DNA of 64,000 bases from positions 28,810 to 92,809 of the forward strand of contig NMRB01001872.1 in assembly GCA_002633025.1 (NCBI GenBank), read 5' to 3'. The notes under the pieces were generated by a model. The model saw only the letters and a list, made by a program, of their open reading frames with translations, was not told where the DNA came from and ran no database searches. Both the position numbers and the translations under genes were made by a program. The stretch is from Notospermus geniculatus. Lineage: Eukaryota > Nemertea > Pilidiophora > Heteronemertea > Lineidae. Below, in pieces: positions 1 to 9,918 of the stretch. Numbering within the stretch: position 1 is the first letter of the stretch; the number at the start of each line of letters is the position of its first letter.

Positions 1-2320
1 TGGCATGGCTGGCTCACTCTGAAGTGGAAACAAAGATCATATTTTCATTTAAAAGTACAACTTCCCCATTGATCCAGTAGGCCTAAGTTTAGTTGTACTG
101 CAGGGGTTTAGATAACGTGCGTATTTGCGTAAGTTTGAAATCTTAGTGAAAAACGCAAGTGAAATCTTGCACAAAAAAGACGTAACATACGCACGCCAAA
201 AAGCCCCAGACAATCAGATGCAGACCGTACGCACTATGATATTTTGATCTGTCAAAATACGGAAGCAATTGAAAATTGTCTGGCTATTAAAAGCGTGAAG
301 AAGGGGCCTAAACTTCCACAGTCAGTTGCAAAACGCGATGAGATTGCTGCCATGGCCACCATTTGCAATGCAGGTGTCACATGACAATCATTCCAGGTTT
401 CACAACACAGTTTTGGTGAGGTGTCACTGCACAATTTTGGCGTATTCTGCTCTGGTAGCACTGGGCATGTGTGAAATATTGCCACTTCTGAATTCATGAT
501 TTTTAAAATGAGGACATCGCCACTTCTCCACGGAAAGATGTCGCTGTCGCCCTCATTTTGAAATAAATGTATGTCAAATGCACCCTGCCCATTTTTTGAA
601 GTAGGCCTAGAGATTATGCAATCTCAGGCTTTCCTTTGGGGTTTCTGACTACCCTTTCGCTACTGCCCCCTTTTTCTCCAGCAGACCGAGCCAAAAAATG
701 AGTGTCGAAAAAGGGGTCCCCAGGGGTTTTCAAAGAGCCGCTGTGACCTGACTTGTTCATCGATTTTGAAGTGGTAACTTTTATTATGTTGGCAACTGCT
801 TCTACTTCATGTAGGCCGCTACCTCTTCGTCAATCGACTCATTTCTAACACAAATACTGCACAATTCCACTGATTTGGGGGCCTTTTCTCCATCACCCCT
901 TTGGGAGTGGGTGAAGGTCACCAACATGGTCATATTCCCACTCCGAGTCAATGTTTTCACAGCCTGAGTCACTAATTTCAACTTCGAAAACAAACTCACG
1001 GCCGTCGCCTTCTTGGTCACTCAACACAACAGGCCAACAATCCGGAAGAAGATTGAAGAGCCCTCTGGCCTAGATTCATCGAACCAGCACAGGCCAGACT
1101 AGTCACCAAACCATCATAACCTTATCATAACCCAAGTATCGTTGTTTGAAACGGAGCAGCAGTTGATTTATTGACGACAAAAGACATGGTAGTTTTCACC
1201 CCTAGGGAGTGACGCCCTTTTTAGGGGGTTCCCCGGAAGTGAACAGCGACCCGGAAAATATTTTTGGTGCGTGGAAAAAATTGCCAAAGAATCCTATTTT
1301 CATTTCTTCACATGGAAGGTTAATTTTATTTTTTGGCAGAATTGAGAAAAATCAGGGAACACGGCCATATTTCAGCCTATAAAAACTGGCCATTTCAATG
1401 GAAATTCGGCTAAAAACGTTGACCCCCGTAACTCCTGTTCTAAGCGATCAATCAACAAACAACTTTGGTAATCTTCATCATGCCCGAGGGCCAACCTATG
1501 GTTAAAATATGAGCCAAATCGGCCGACCCCCCACCTTAGCACTTTTTGCAGATTTTGCATGGTCTACCCGTGGATTGACTCTTAAAGCCAGACACTATAG
1601 ACAGATGGGTTATAATCGACGAGCATAGTCTCGGTCACCCAGCCGCTGTTTCGAATCTGGGGAACCGTAGCAGTACTGTGTGGCTGGCTGCGCAAGACTA
1701 CACACAGCATTGGGGATTCCCCAAGGGGATTCCCAAAACCTCGATGCAGGATAATGCTATAATATGTGGTTCTATGGTTCTATACACTACGCACGCCTGT
1801 AGATGAGGTTGCACTATCTATTCGGCCGAACTGGGGAGTGAGTAGCGGTGCATAGTGTGCGGCTTTAAGAATCATATTAAGGATCTTAAGGAAACTCAGG
1901 AAATACGGAAAAAGGCAACATCAAAAGACTATACTAACCGAATTTGCCCATTCTAACAAACGTGGCAGGACCACCACACCACCCAGGAGACCGGAACAAG
2001 AGTCTCGAAACGGCGAAGCGGCCGACTATTTAAGCAGAAATGTTAGGAAAGAGTAAAGTGGTGCGCAACGAAGTTACCATGGACGCAATTGATCGATTTT
2101 GAACCGTGGCCACGGATTTTCCAAGAATCAAAGGCGCTCACCGCCGTAACAAATTCGTGGAATTCCAATAAATAGATTCATAAATTCTAATTCTGAACAG
2201 GCCCCCTAATAAAACCCCGTGTTCCGCCACAATAACACGCATCGCTAGACTTGCGTTCTCGCTAACCTATCGCAAAGCCCTCGCTTCGCTAAGAATTAGC
2301 GATGCCTTTGTAAATCAGGC
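1..2320. other. Non-coding DNA, no gene recognised
   Basis: No reading frame here looks like a protein, and the short open frames lack codon structure or recognisable motifs. A stretch at about 1625-1700 (tctcggtcac / cagccgctgt) resembles sequence at 25480-25550 and 40355-40440, so it is a dispersed repeat. Single TAGGCCTA octamers occur near 77 and 603. I see nothing else in it. Confidence 0.6.
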
Positions 2321-2324
2321 CCCA

Positions 2325-2928
2325 GTATGGGCGGTTAAACCCGCATTTTAAGACGTTGGCGAAACAAGACGTTGCGACACTTTTCAAAGACATATAGTTC
2401 AAAAATAAGACGTTGTGTGGCGCCTTTCAAAGACCATGCAGTTAAGACAAAGACTGTCATACTTTTCAAAGACGTAGTTCCAAATTAAGACGTTGGGTGG
2501 CGCTTTTTAAAGATATCGCAATTCAAAGACAAGACGTTCATACTTTTCAAAGACGTAGTTCCAAATTAAGACGTTGGGTTGCGCCTCATTACCGCCTCAG
2601 TCTTGCGCAAGTTCATATAAAATTATTTTGTGGTTCTTGACATAAATTTCATATGAACTTGTGCGAGACTGAGGCGGTAATGAGGCGCCACCGACGTCTT
2701 AATTTGGAACTACGTCTTTGAAAAATATGAACGTCTTGTCTTTGAATTGCGATGTCTTTAAAAAGCGCCACCCAACGTCTTAATTTGGAACTACGTCTTT
2801 GAAAAGTAGGACAGTCTTTGTCTTAAAACTGCAAGGTCTTTGAAAGGCGCCACACAACGTCTTATTTTTGAACTACATGTCTTTGAAAAATGTCTCAATG
2901 TCTTGTTTGCGGGTTTAACCGCCCATAC
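2325..2928. mobile_element. 604-bp foldback element with CCCA target duplication
   Basis: Almost the whole stretch is one long inverted repeat. The left end GTATGGGCGGTTAAACCCGC is mirrored at the right end, and the centre lies near 2640 between two copies of a gcctcattaccgcctcag motif. Each arm holds repeated blocks (caaagacgtagttccaa, ttaagacgttgggtggcgc). CCCA stands immediately on both sides (2321-2324 and 2929-2932), which fits a short target-site duplication. There is no coding capacity. It is a non-autonomous foldback element whose superfamily I cannot assign. Confidence 0.8.
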
Positions 2929-2932
2929 CCCA

Positions 2933-3584
2933 GGATTGTGTAATCCCATCTGAGGCAAGAGAACTGATAGCATACTGTCCAACCCGTTGCCGTTCACAAT
3001 ATTGCATTTTTTACAAGAGGGGCTTTCTAAACAGCTAAATGTATTGATTGGTCATGATGTCACTAACTAGGCCTATATGTCACACACTAGCGTCATAAAA
3101 GGTTTGCTGCAGACAAACACTTGGACTAGTACCTAATCCTACCAACCTGAGCGCTGCAGTCGGACTTGGTTTGTTTTGGTAGGACCAGTATTGACCGCTG
3201 TTTACGGATTGCTGAGCGGCTTTGCCCCTCTCTTTCCTTACATGAGGGTATGAGAGGGGGACTTGGCTGTTGTTCTATTTAATGACAGGAGATAACAAGT
3301 CTCGGCGAGAAAACAAACCATCACAGTGTTGATTTATTAGAGGTCAGGTCTGTCAAAGATAAAAACTTCAAATAATATGGACGTGAACTTTGCATTCAGA
3401 GATAACGGTAAGTGTCTAGATTACAACATAATGTCACCAGACTGAACGATATATAAAAAAGACATACATCAAATCAACGAGTTGACGTTTCAATCAATTT
3501 TGCTAGTTAAGTTTGTACCACAGCATAACGAACTAGAAAACTCGCAGGTTTTAAAAGATCGGCTTTTGTCTGTCAACTTTTGCA
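2933..3584. other. No feature recognised
   Basis: Unique-looking intergenic DNA with no protein-like frame, tandem array or long inverted repeat. TAGGCCTA occurs near 3061. Confidence 0.5.
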
Positions 3585-3630
3585 CCGTTGCAGTCAGGCA
3601 GAATTCTGCATCCTTGAAGTTGGCCTAAAG

Positions 3631-3714
3631 CCTGGCGCACACGGGAGCTTCCCCCTTAAGGCAAGTGCCACGAATGAACTTTTCCGTAAGCAGGAAGCTC
3701 TCGTCTGCGCCAGG
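3631..3714. mobile_element. Short inverted-repeat element (MITE-like, 84 bp)
   Basis: CCTGGCGCACACGGGAGCTT at the left is matched by its near reverse complement at the right end (GAAGCTCTCGTCTGCGCCAG), with an unrelated centre. The layout is typical of a very small non-autonomous DNA element. No target duplication is clear. Confidence 0.55.
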
Positions 3715-4330
3715 CATTAGACAGGATTCCCATGTAGGCTTCTGCTTGTAGAACTAAGACAGGATTTCCCTCTCGACTTCTGTTTGTGGAAGTAAGACAT
3801 TATTCCCCTGTCAGCTTCCCTGCCGTGGGAGTAAGGCAGAATTTGGCATCTTAAGAGTAGGCCTAAGAAATTATGTCGGCTTCTTCATCGTGGAAGACAT
3901 GTTCGCCTGTAGGCTCCTTTATCGTGAAAGTAAGACACGATTTTCCTATTAGCTTTTGTGTCGGCGATATTATGTCCAACTTTCACCAACATTCCGTGTA
4001 CAACATCTATATTTGGACAAGGGGAAAGTGTTTTCAGACACCCTGTTTATAAATGTTGCTATGATGTTCTGGCCGGCGACATGGTCAAGTGAGGCTCAGA
4101 AATGTTAAAAGTTTGGGAAAATGTGGCCATTGCATGCAAACGCATCTTTGGACAGCATTTTCTTGTCAACTTATGTATCGAGGTGGTGAAGCGGGATTGC
4201 ACTGTCAGCTTCTGTATTGTTTATTCGGTGGATCATTTCAACAACGGGAGGAATTTCCCTTCAGCTTTGTGTGGAAGTAAAACAAGACTGCCCCGTAAAT
4301 TCTCAGATTGTTTACTCCTCTCGTATACTC

Positions 4331-4535
4331 TAAACTCCCACTTACCTGTCCCATTCCTGAATGACCAAATCTTAAGTTGAAGATATCGCACGCTGTCATT
4401 CTTTTCCAGGCTCGGGAGTGGGACAAGTAAGTGGACAGGACATTACTATTCCTGGCCATACCCCCACCCCATTTATCTTTAACGTAGGATTTAGCCATTT
4501 TTTCCCGAGTTCAGGAATGGGACAGTGGGAGTTAG
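4331..4535. mobile_element. Inverted-repeat element about 205 bp
   Basis: TAAACTCCCACTTACCTGTC and CCATTCCTGAA at the left recur reversed as TTCAGGAATGG and GACAGTGGGAGTTA at the right. A second internal gggagtgggacaagtaagtg block also pairs with the left arm. It is a non-coding MITE-like insert in the degenerate tandem array. Confidence 0.55.
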
Positions 4536-5130
4536 TTGCCTGGAAAGGGCACAAGGGTTTTCCTTGAGCCGTTAATTTTTTTGTCTGTGGGAAAAATGGT
4601 TAATCCCTGTTGGGTTCTTTTCATGTAAGTAAAACAACATTTCCCTTCAGTTTCTCTTCACGCCAGGCACAGACTCCCTTTAAATTCTTGACCTTGTCAG
4701 AAAGGCAGGATTCATATCACAGTTCCTGTATGGTGGGAATTAGACGTGATCCCTCTCAGGTTGTATTGTGGAGTGAGACAAGATATACACAAGATTGTCA
4801 TAATTTTCTTTTCCATCGCTACTCAGACACAGCTCTATTTTTAAAGCAATCGTTTATCATTAAAAGAAATAATTCAAGTGATTTATCATCGGAGATCTAC
4901 GTTCATAAAAATCAATTTGTGTCAAGGGTTTTCCTGCTTGTACTATGACCGTCATTGTTTTCATGATGTATAGGCTGACATATGTTATCTAAGGTGACCA
5001 TGACTAATCACAGAAAGAGGTTGTGCCAGAAGCATGAGTAGACACATACAATGTTTGACTTGTACACACAGACGCAAAGAAAAACTCCCGATTTTTAGCC
5101 CGCTTGGCCGCAAGGCGACCAGGGCTTAGG

Positions 5131-5756
5131 CCTAGTTTATACTTCGACGCAAGACCATCGGCGTCCGACGCCCGATCAAATCGGGACGCCGACTTCGCGG
5201 AATTGATTCATAGTCCAACGTACTTTGGCGACGGCAACCCGTTATGAAACGACTCAAGTAATAACAGCCTCGCGATCGAACGCCGACCAAATCGCACGAC
5301 GGGCTCGGCGTCGAACGCAAGAACGCGCGTCGGTCGCCGGCGATGGTCGTGCGTCGAAGTATTTGATTTGATCGGCGTCCGATCGTGAGGCTGTAATTAC
5401 TTGAGTCATTTCATAACGGGTCGCCGTCGCTAAAGTACGCTGGACTATAGCCTAGTTTATACTTCGACGCACGACCATCGGCGTCCGACGCACGATCAAA
5501 ATCTGGACGCCGACATCGTCGTGTTGATTCATACTCCAGCGTTCCTCTGCGATTGCCATCGGCGTCAGGACGCACGACTCCTTGGCGTGCGATTTTTAGC
5601 TCACCCGTGAGCTTAAGGGTGAGTTTATACTTCGACGCAGGACCATCGGCGTCCGACGCCCGATCAAAATCTGTATGCCGACACCATTAGGTCGGCGTCC
5701 AGATTTTGGTCGTGCGTCGGACGCCGATGGTCTTGCGTCGAAGTATAAACTAGGCT
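5131..5756. mobile_element. Nested Harbinger-type MITE copies
   Basis: The terminal motif CCTAGTTTATACTTCGACGC appears at 5131 and again near 5452, and ends reversed near 5756 (gcgtcgaagtataaactagg). A single clean 251-bp copy with TAA target duplications lies at 23173-23423, which shows what the unit should look like. Here at least two copies are nested or fused, with an extra cttaagggtgagtttatac junction near 5620. It is GC-rich with many CGAC/GTCG blocks, and is non-coding. Confidence 0.7.
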
Positions 5757-5759
5757 TTA

Positions 5760-6005
5760 GTCGTCTGTCGTCGTCCGTCGTCGTCCGTTAGCAGGACACG
5801 TTTCGTAACCGCTGGAGCTATTGATCTGGAACTTGGTACGTATATACCCCTAGGTCAGATGACCTATGACACCAAGCTTCGGTCCGATTCGATTCTTGGC
5901 TTGGCCAAAACCAAAAACACAAAAAGTGCAATAACTCTTGAACTAATGACTGGATCATCTCCAAATTTTTATCATAGGTGTATCTAATTAGGATACATAA
6001 CCATT
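5760..6005 (-). repeat. Copy of dispersed repeat also found at 58780-59620
   Basis: From the gtcgtccgttagcaggacac block to the ccaaatttttatcataggtg block this is a diverged reverse-complement copy of 59300-59560. It includes the segment about crossing TTTGACCTAGGGG and the same order of motifs. It begins with a short (GTC)n stretch, as the other copy ends with (GAC)n. It is non-coding and of unknown class. Confidence 0.7.
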
Positions 6006-6644
6006 GTCACGACAGCTAGCGCTCGTACCTCGCACTGATCTGTCACCGCGCGCTCAAGGCATCATGGGAAGATTTGGGACTACTTGCAGCATTTTCAAGA
6101 TGGCGGTTGATTCCTCAGTTCAAATTTATGAATTGCAGAATAGGCATACCTAGGCTGCCTCCCATCATTTTGTGCGTGGGAATCCCATTATCCATCATGA
6201 TTATGACATACATAGGCCTATATTGTATGAGATATGCCGTACATGTCATGTTAGCCCCTGACAGATAGACGACGACAGTGTCACGACACTTACCTGCTTA
6301 CGTCAGTGAAGTGAACTAGCTGTCGGGGTCATAACCCAAATATCATCCTTTTCTTCTCAACAATGTCATATCNCATATCGATATTTTCCTAGGATCTACT
6401 TTCGTGGCGGAGTAGATCACGTGATCACCCAGTTCAGGTTGTGATGCGGCTCGCGTATTTAGAAACTAACAAATTTTTGTGTGATGCGCCGCGCGCGGAC
6501 ACAGGTCTGTGCAAAGCAGTCTCAACAGCAGTCTTGCGCAACCTGTGTGGACACCATGACCTACTTGAGCAAAATAATGTTCCTTGAGATTTCCATTAAG
6601 CGTATTTTTTTGCTTCACCTATTTTACCAAGCAGATGCCAGATG
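6006..6644. other. No feature recognised; single N at 6373
   Basis: No convincing coding frame or repeat. TAGGCCTA occurs near 6212. One ambiguous base sits at 6373. Confidence 0.5.
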
Positions 6645-6992
6645 GTACATACTGTATAATATGACTTATACGGCCACCGCGGCCAACCTGCGAACCACGG
6701 GAAATATGGACTATACACGATCCAGGCCAAGTTATGAAAGGCCTAGTTCGGGTTACACATCACTTGTGAGTTTCTTTTCAACGGCAGACCGCAGTTTTAT
6801 TCCACAGTGGGCCTAGGTTTAATTGACATCATTTACAAATCGTACTGGTCAATACATTTTGACAAAAGTGAAACTGAACATGTAACCCCGACTAGGTCTT
6901 TCATAACTTGGCCTGGATAGTGTATAGTCAATAATTCGCGTGGTTTGCAGGTTGGCCGCGGTGACCGGATAAGTCATATTATACAGTATGTA
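6645..6992. mobile_element. 348-bp foldback element
   Basis: GTACATACTGTATAATATGA at 6645 reappears reversed, ending at 6992 (tcatattatacagtatgtac). The arms continue inward through gcggccaacctgcgaacc and gccaagttatgaaaggccta, so roughly 120 bases of each side pair. The centre is about 110 bases. It is non-coding, with no clear target duplication. Confidence 0.75.
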
Positions 6993-8639
6993 CACTAGTA
7001 AGGGTACTTACTATGCTAGTACCACTACCAGAAAAGAAACAAAGAGGCATTTTCTAAAATTGCATGGGGTTTTGTTGATTTTGAAGAAATTAGTACCCTC
7101 AAAAAATTTCTGGTAGAGGAGACCCTGGTGGCTGCTTGTTCAGACCATATGCTATAAATTCTGGGCTCTCTGGGTCCGTGCTCAAATAATGTACATGTAG
7201 GCCTACTGCCAGAATTAGGAATACTATTACTACCTCCGTCCATTTTGATCAATGTCCATCAGATTTTTGCATTTGAGCCCCATTTGGTTTAGATCATCGA
7301 GCAGACCCCTAGCTAGAATTTAAGGAGGACAGGGCACTTTTCTGAAAGAGGGGCACCTTTGAGATTGAAAAAAGGGCACTCAGAAGTTTGAAAGAGGGCA
7401 CATTTTGAGTGTAGACCTCCGCGTCTCAACAGAAATTCAAGACGACACTTTAAAAAATCTCATGAGTGTCATTAGTGTATCAGATCAACCAATCAACCAA
7501 TCCACAATGTTTGTCCTATCCAAATGCACCATAACGGTAGATTGCAGGGTTTCCCTTTTTAGCGTATATACGCCGAAGATACAAACATTGGCGCTAAGGT
7601 CACTTCTTAATGCGAATAAATTGTGCTCTTGATCCTGAAAAATGCGTGTTTTTAGCGCTTTACGTTGATAAAAAAGCGTTTAGGAATGCCATGATAAATG
7701 GAGCCCCCTTTCATGATCTGAATGGGGGCTTGCCCCCCTTACCCCCTTATAATTCCAGAGCAGTGTCTCAAAATTGCCATTATTTTCATTCAGGAGATAC
7801 AGCAGTGAAACAAAATTCTGTACACAGGAAGTTTTAAGCTCTGAAATGCATGGTGGAAAAGGCATAGATCTCCAGGCTTCTGGGAAAAAAATTTCTAGGG
7901 AGAGCCCCAGACTCCCCACTTCAGCTGGAGTCACCTGGATTGTGCCTCCCCCCCCCCACAATATTTTTTTTTCTGGCGGAAACCCTGCGCACCTACTTTT
8001 CCTGCTGACCTTATCAACTGAACACTGTACGTACAGAAGTAGAACCTGTCTCCTCATCTTCATCAGCTAGTTTCTTCCTCTTTTTTTGTCCTGCAACCCT
8101 CCTCACTAGGAAGCGATTCTTCGTACAACTGAACAAATTCAGTACGCCGACTTTCCATTGCGTTCCTTTTTCCTGAAAGAACAATTTCATATACCGGCTT
8201 TATTTTTTAACAAATTAATGCATGCACAATTTGCAAATGCAACACCTTACATGCCCACGACCGGTAGCCTATGGCAGTAGGCCTCAGAGGCTGGTCTAGG
8301 TCGGGTGGGGATGCTAAACAGGTATTTTTTTTAAAAATTTGGTCCGACGGTATGATGAGCCTGCATCCTACCAAGAAAAAGAACCAGCACACTATTCACC
8401 ATGTTCACACCGTGACGGTAGCTTACAAATACATGGTGGAGGACGGTAATTTAGCACGACCGATAGGCCTAACCATGATAACGAAAAGGTCTGGTAACAA
8501 AACGACCGTAAACCGCCTGAATGTACAGTCTTGTTAAAAGATAAAAAGACAGCTAATATCTCAGCTAATACCGGTACCGAAGGTTCCAACCTCAACTTGT
8601 ATTATGTTATGCCCTATAATGTAGTTAAAAGGATCACAT
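6993..8639. other. Non-coding stretch, no gene recognised
   Basis: Several short open frames occur on both strands, but none resembles a known domain and none is framed by convincing splice sites. TACATGTA and TAGGCCTA overlap at about 7192-7205. A run of nine C lies near 7950. The lines near 7330-7400 repeat gggcac/gaaagaggg phrases, a local imperfect duplication. I see no further structure. Confidence 0.5.
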
Positions 8640-9185
8640 ACAAAATTGAGGGTTTGTGACAAAATATCACAAAAATATCATGAAAATATCAATATCAAAA
8701 AAGCCTCATTTTTAAAAATTCTGAATTTTTAAGTTAAAATCAGAGTGATATCATTCATCAGTCAATCCTCTGAATTTCTGTGAAGAAACTTTTTTAAAAT
8801 CATTTCTCATTTTCCAGATATATCAGAATATCATCAGTTTTTATGACTTTGATATTTTGCAAAATTGATAGTTCACATATTTTCCCCTCATCAACAGCCA
8901 CTCATCATGATAACATAATAGTTCATACTGATTATTCCATCATTTTTACTTCGATAGACGGAGAATTTCACGAAAGTCTTAAAATGCCCCAAAAATATGG
9001 CACGTTTTTCTAATGATATTTTGATATTTCTTGAAAACGGCAAGAGATTTTTCGAAACGTTTTTCGCAGAATTTCTTAGAAATCATCAGGGAATAATATC
9101 AAGCTAATTTTGAAATGAATATTGGGGATTCTAATTGTGTTTTTTCTTGATATTTTGAAATTCTAATATCTCTTCATGATAATTT
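8640..9185. repeat. AT-rich block with recurrent AATATCA/TGATATT words
   Basis: The hexamers atatca and tgatat recur on both strands through the block (for example near 8665, 8690, 8825, 9015, 9095 and 9150), and base composition is clearly more AT-rich than the neighbours. No protein frame. It ends just before the 208-bp direct repeat that flanks the MULE gene. It could be a decayed satellite-like segment. Confidence 0.45.
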
Positions 9186-9210
9186 GCCACAAATCCTAAA
9201 TTTGGTATGT

Positions 9211-9418
9211 CATCATTTAGGCAACATATTTTTGTGTATAAAAATGGCAATCTTGCCCATAAATGACGATTGGCATCTCAGCAGAATAGGAAACATCACT
9301 GTCTTTTTATTTTTAACAAGACTGTACATAAGACTTAAAATAAGCCTAGGGCCTAGGCCTACCGCACATAGAAACTTGAGCCTATGCTGCTGTGCCCCTT
9401 CTAAATAAAAATCCAATG
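9211..9418 (+). repeat. 208-bp direct repeat, left copy (flanks MULE gene)
   Basis: This block, from catcatttaggcaacatat to ctaaataaaaatccaatg, recurs at 13585-13792 in the same orientation with only a few substitutions. Together the copies bracket the MULE transposase gene and the 72-bp array. The 3' end carries AATAAA on the plus strand. Direct rather than inverted orientation is not what a MULE end should show. It may be a duplicated host or 3'-UTR segment, or a short dispersed repeat inserted twice. Confidence 0.8.
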
Positions 9419-9423
9419 CAACA

Positions 9424-9832
9424 GCGTCGGATAGCAACTGGGTCCCTCCCCCACTCAGCCCGGGGGCACTCACACCACCACAGTACACAGGACTGGCTTC
9501 AGGCAGCAGCTGGGCATGACCCCCACTTGGTCCTGGGGCACACCCTTCCACTCGGCAGGCAGGAACTGCGTCAGACATCATCTGGTTGCCTCCCCAACTC
9601 AGGCCGGGGGCACTAACACCCCCACAATATACAGGACTGGCCTCAGTCAGCAAGTGGGTGTAACCCCCACTTGGCCCGGGGGCGCCCACTTCCACCCGGC
9701 GGGCAGGAACAGACTCCGACATCATCCGGTTACCTCCCCCACTCGGCCCGGGGGCACTCGCACCTCCACAGTATACAAGACTGGTCTCAGACAGCAACTG
9801 GGGGTAACCCCCACTTGGCCCGGGGGCGAATT
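9424..9832 (-). repeat. 72-bp tandem array (6 units; 144-bp higher-order, 3 copies)
   Basis: Blocks around ggcccgggggc recur near 9453, 9525, 9597, 9670, 9741 and 9813, a 72-base step. Odd and even units differ, giving a 144-base higher-order unit present three times. On the minus strand the array is open and reads as 24-residue repeats starting APGPSGG, alternating between an YCGG-containing and an MMS-containing version. The open frame runs from 9932 to 9213 and overlaps exon 1 of the MULE gene antisense. Whether it is translated is unknown. It could be a minisatellite that happens to keep frame, because 72 is divisible by three. Confidence 0.8.
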
Positions 9833-9918
9833 TTTTTTTCCTAACCAGTATATCCATTGCACCGCTATTCGGCCTCTGATTGGTTCTGAGATTGACGTCA
9901 TTGGTCACTACAATCAAC

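Larger units (their letters stand above)
3585..4790 (+). repeat. Highly degenerate tandem array, period about 45-55 bp
   Basis: A loosely conserved block recurs roughly every 50 bases. It reads approximately gtggaagtaagacaggatt followed by tcccctgtcagcttctgt. Good examples start near 3715, 3760, 3805, 3925, 4185, 4245, 4620, 4690 and 4735. The array is interrupted by two small inverted-repeat inserts (3631-3714 and 4331-4535). Open frames in it have no recognisable domain. It looks like an ancient minisatellite. Confidence 0.5.

Noticed and set aside
4089-4948. Possible small genes (63-112 codons, plus strand)
   Set aside because: They fall in a degenerate tandem array and a small inverted element, and show no domain or splice structure.
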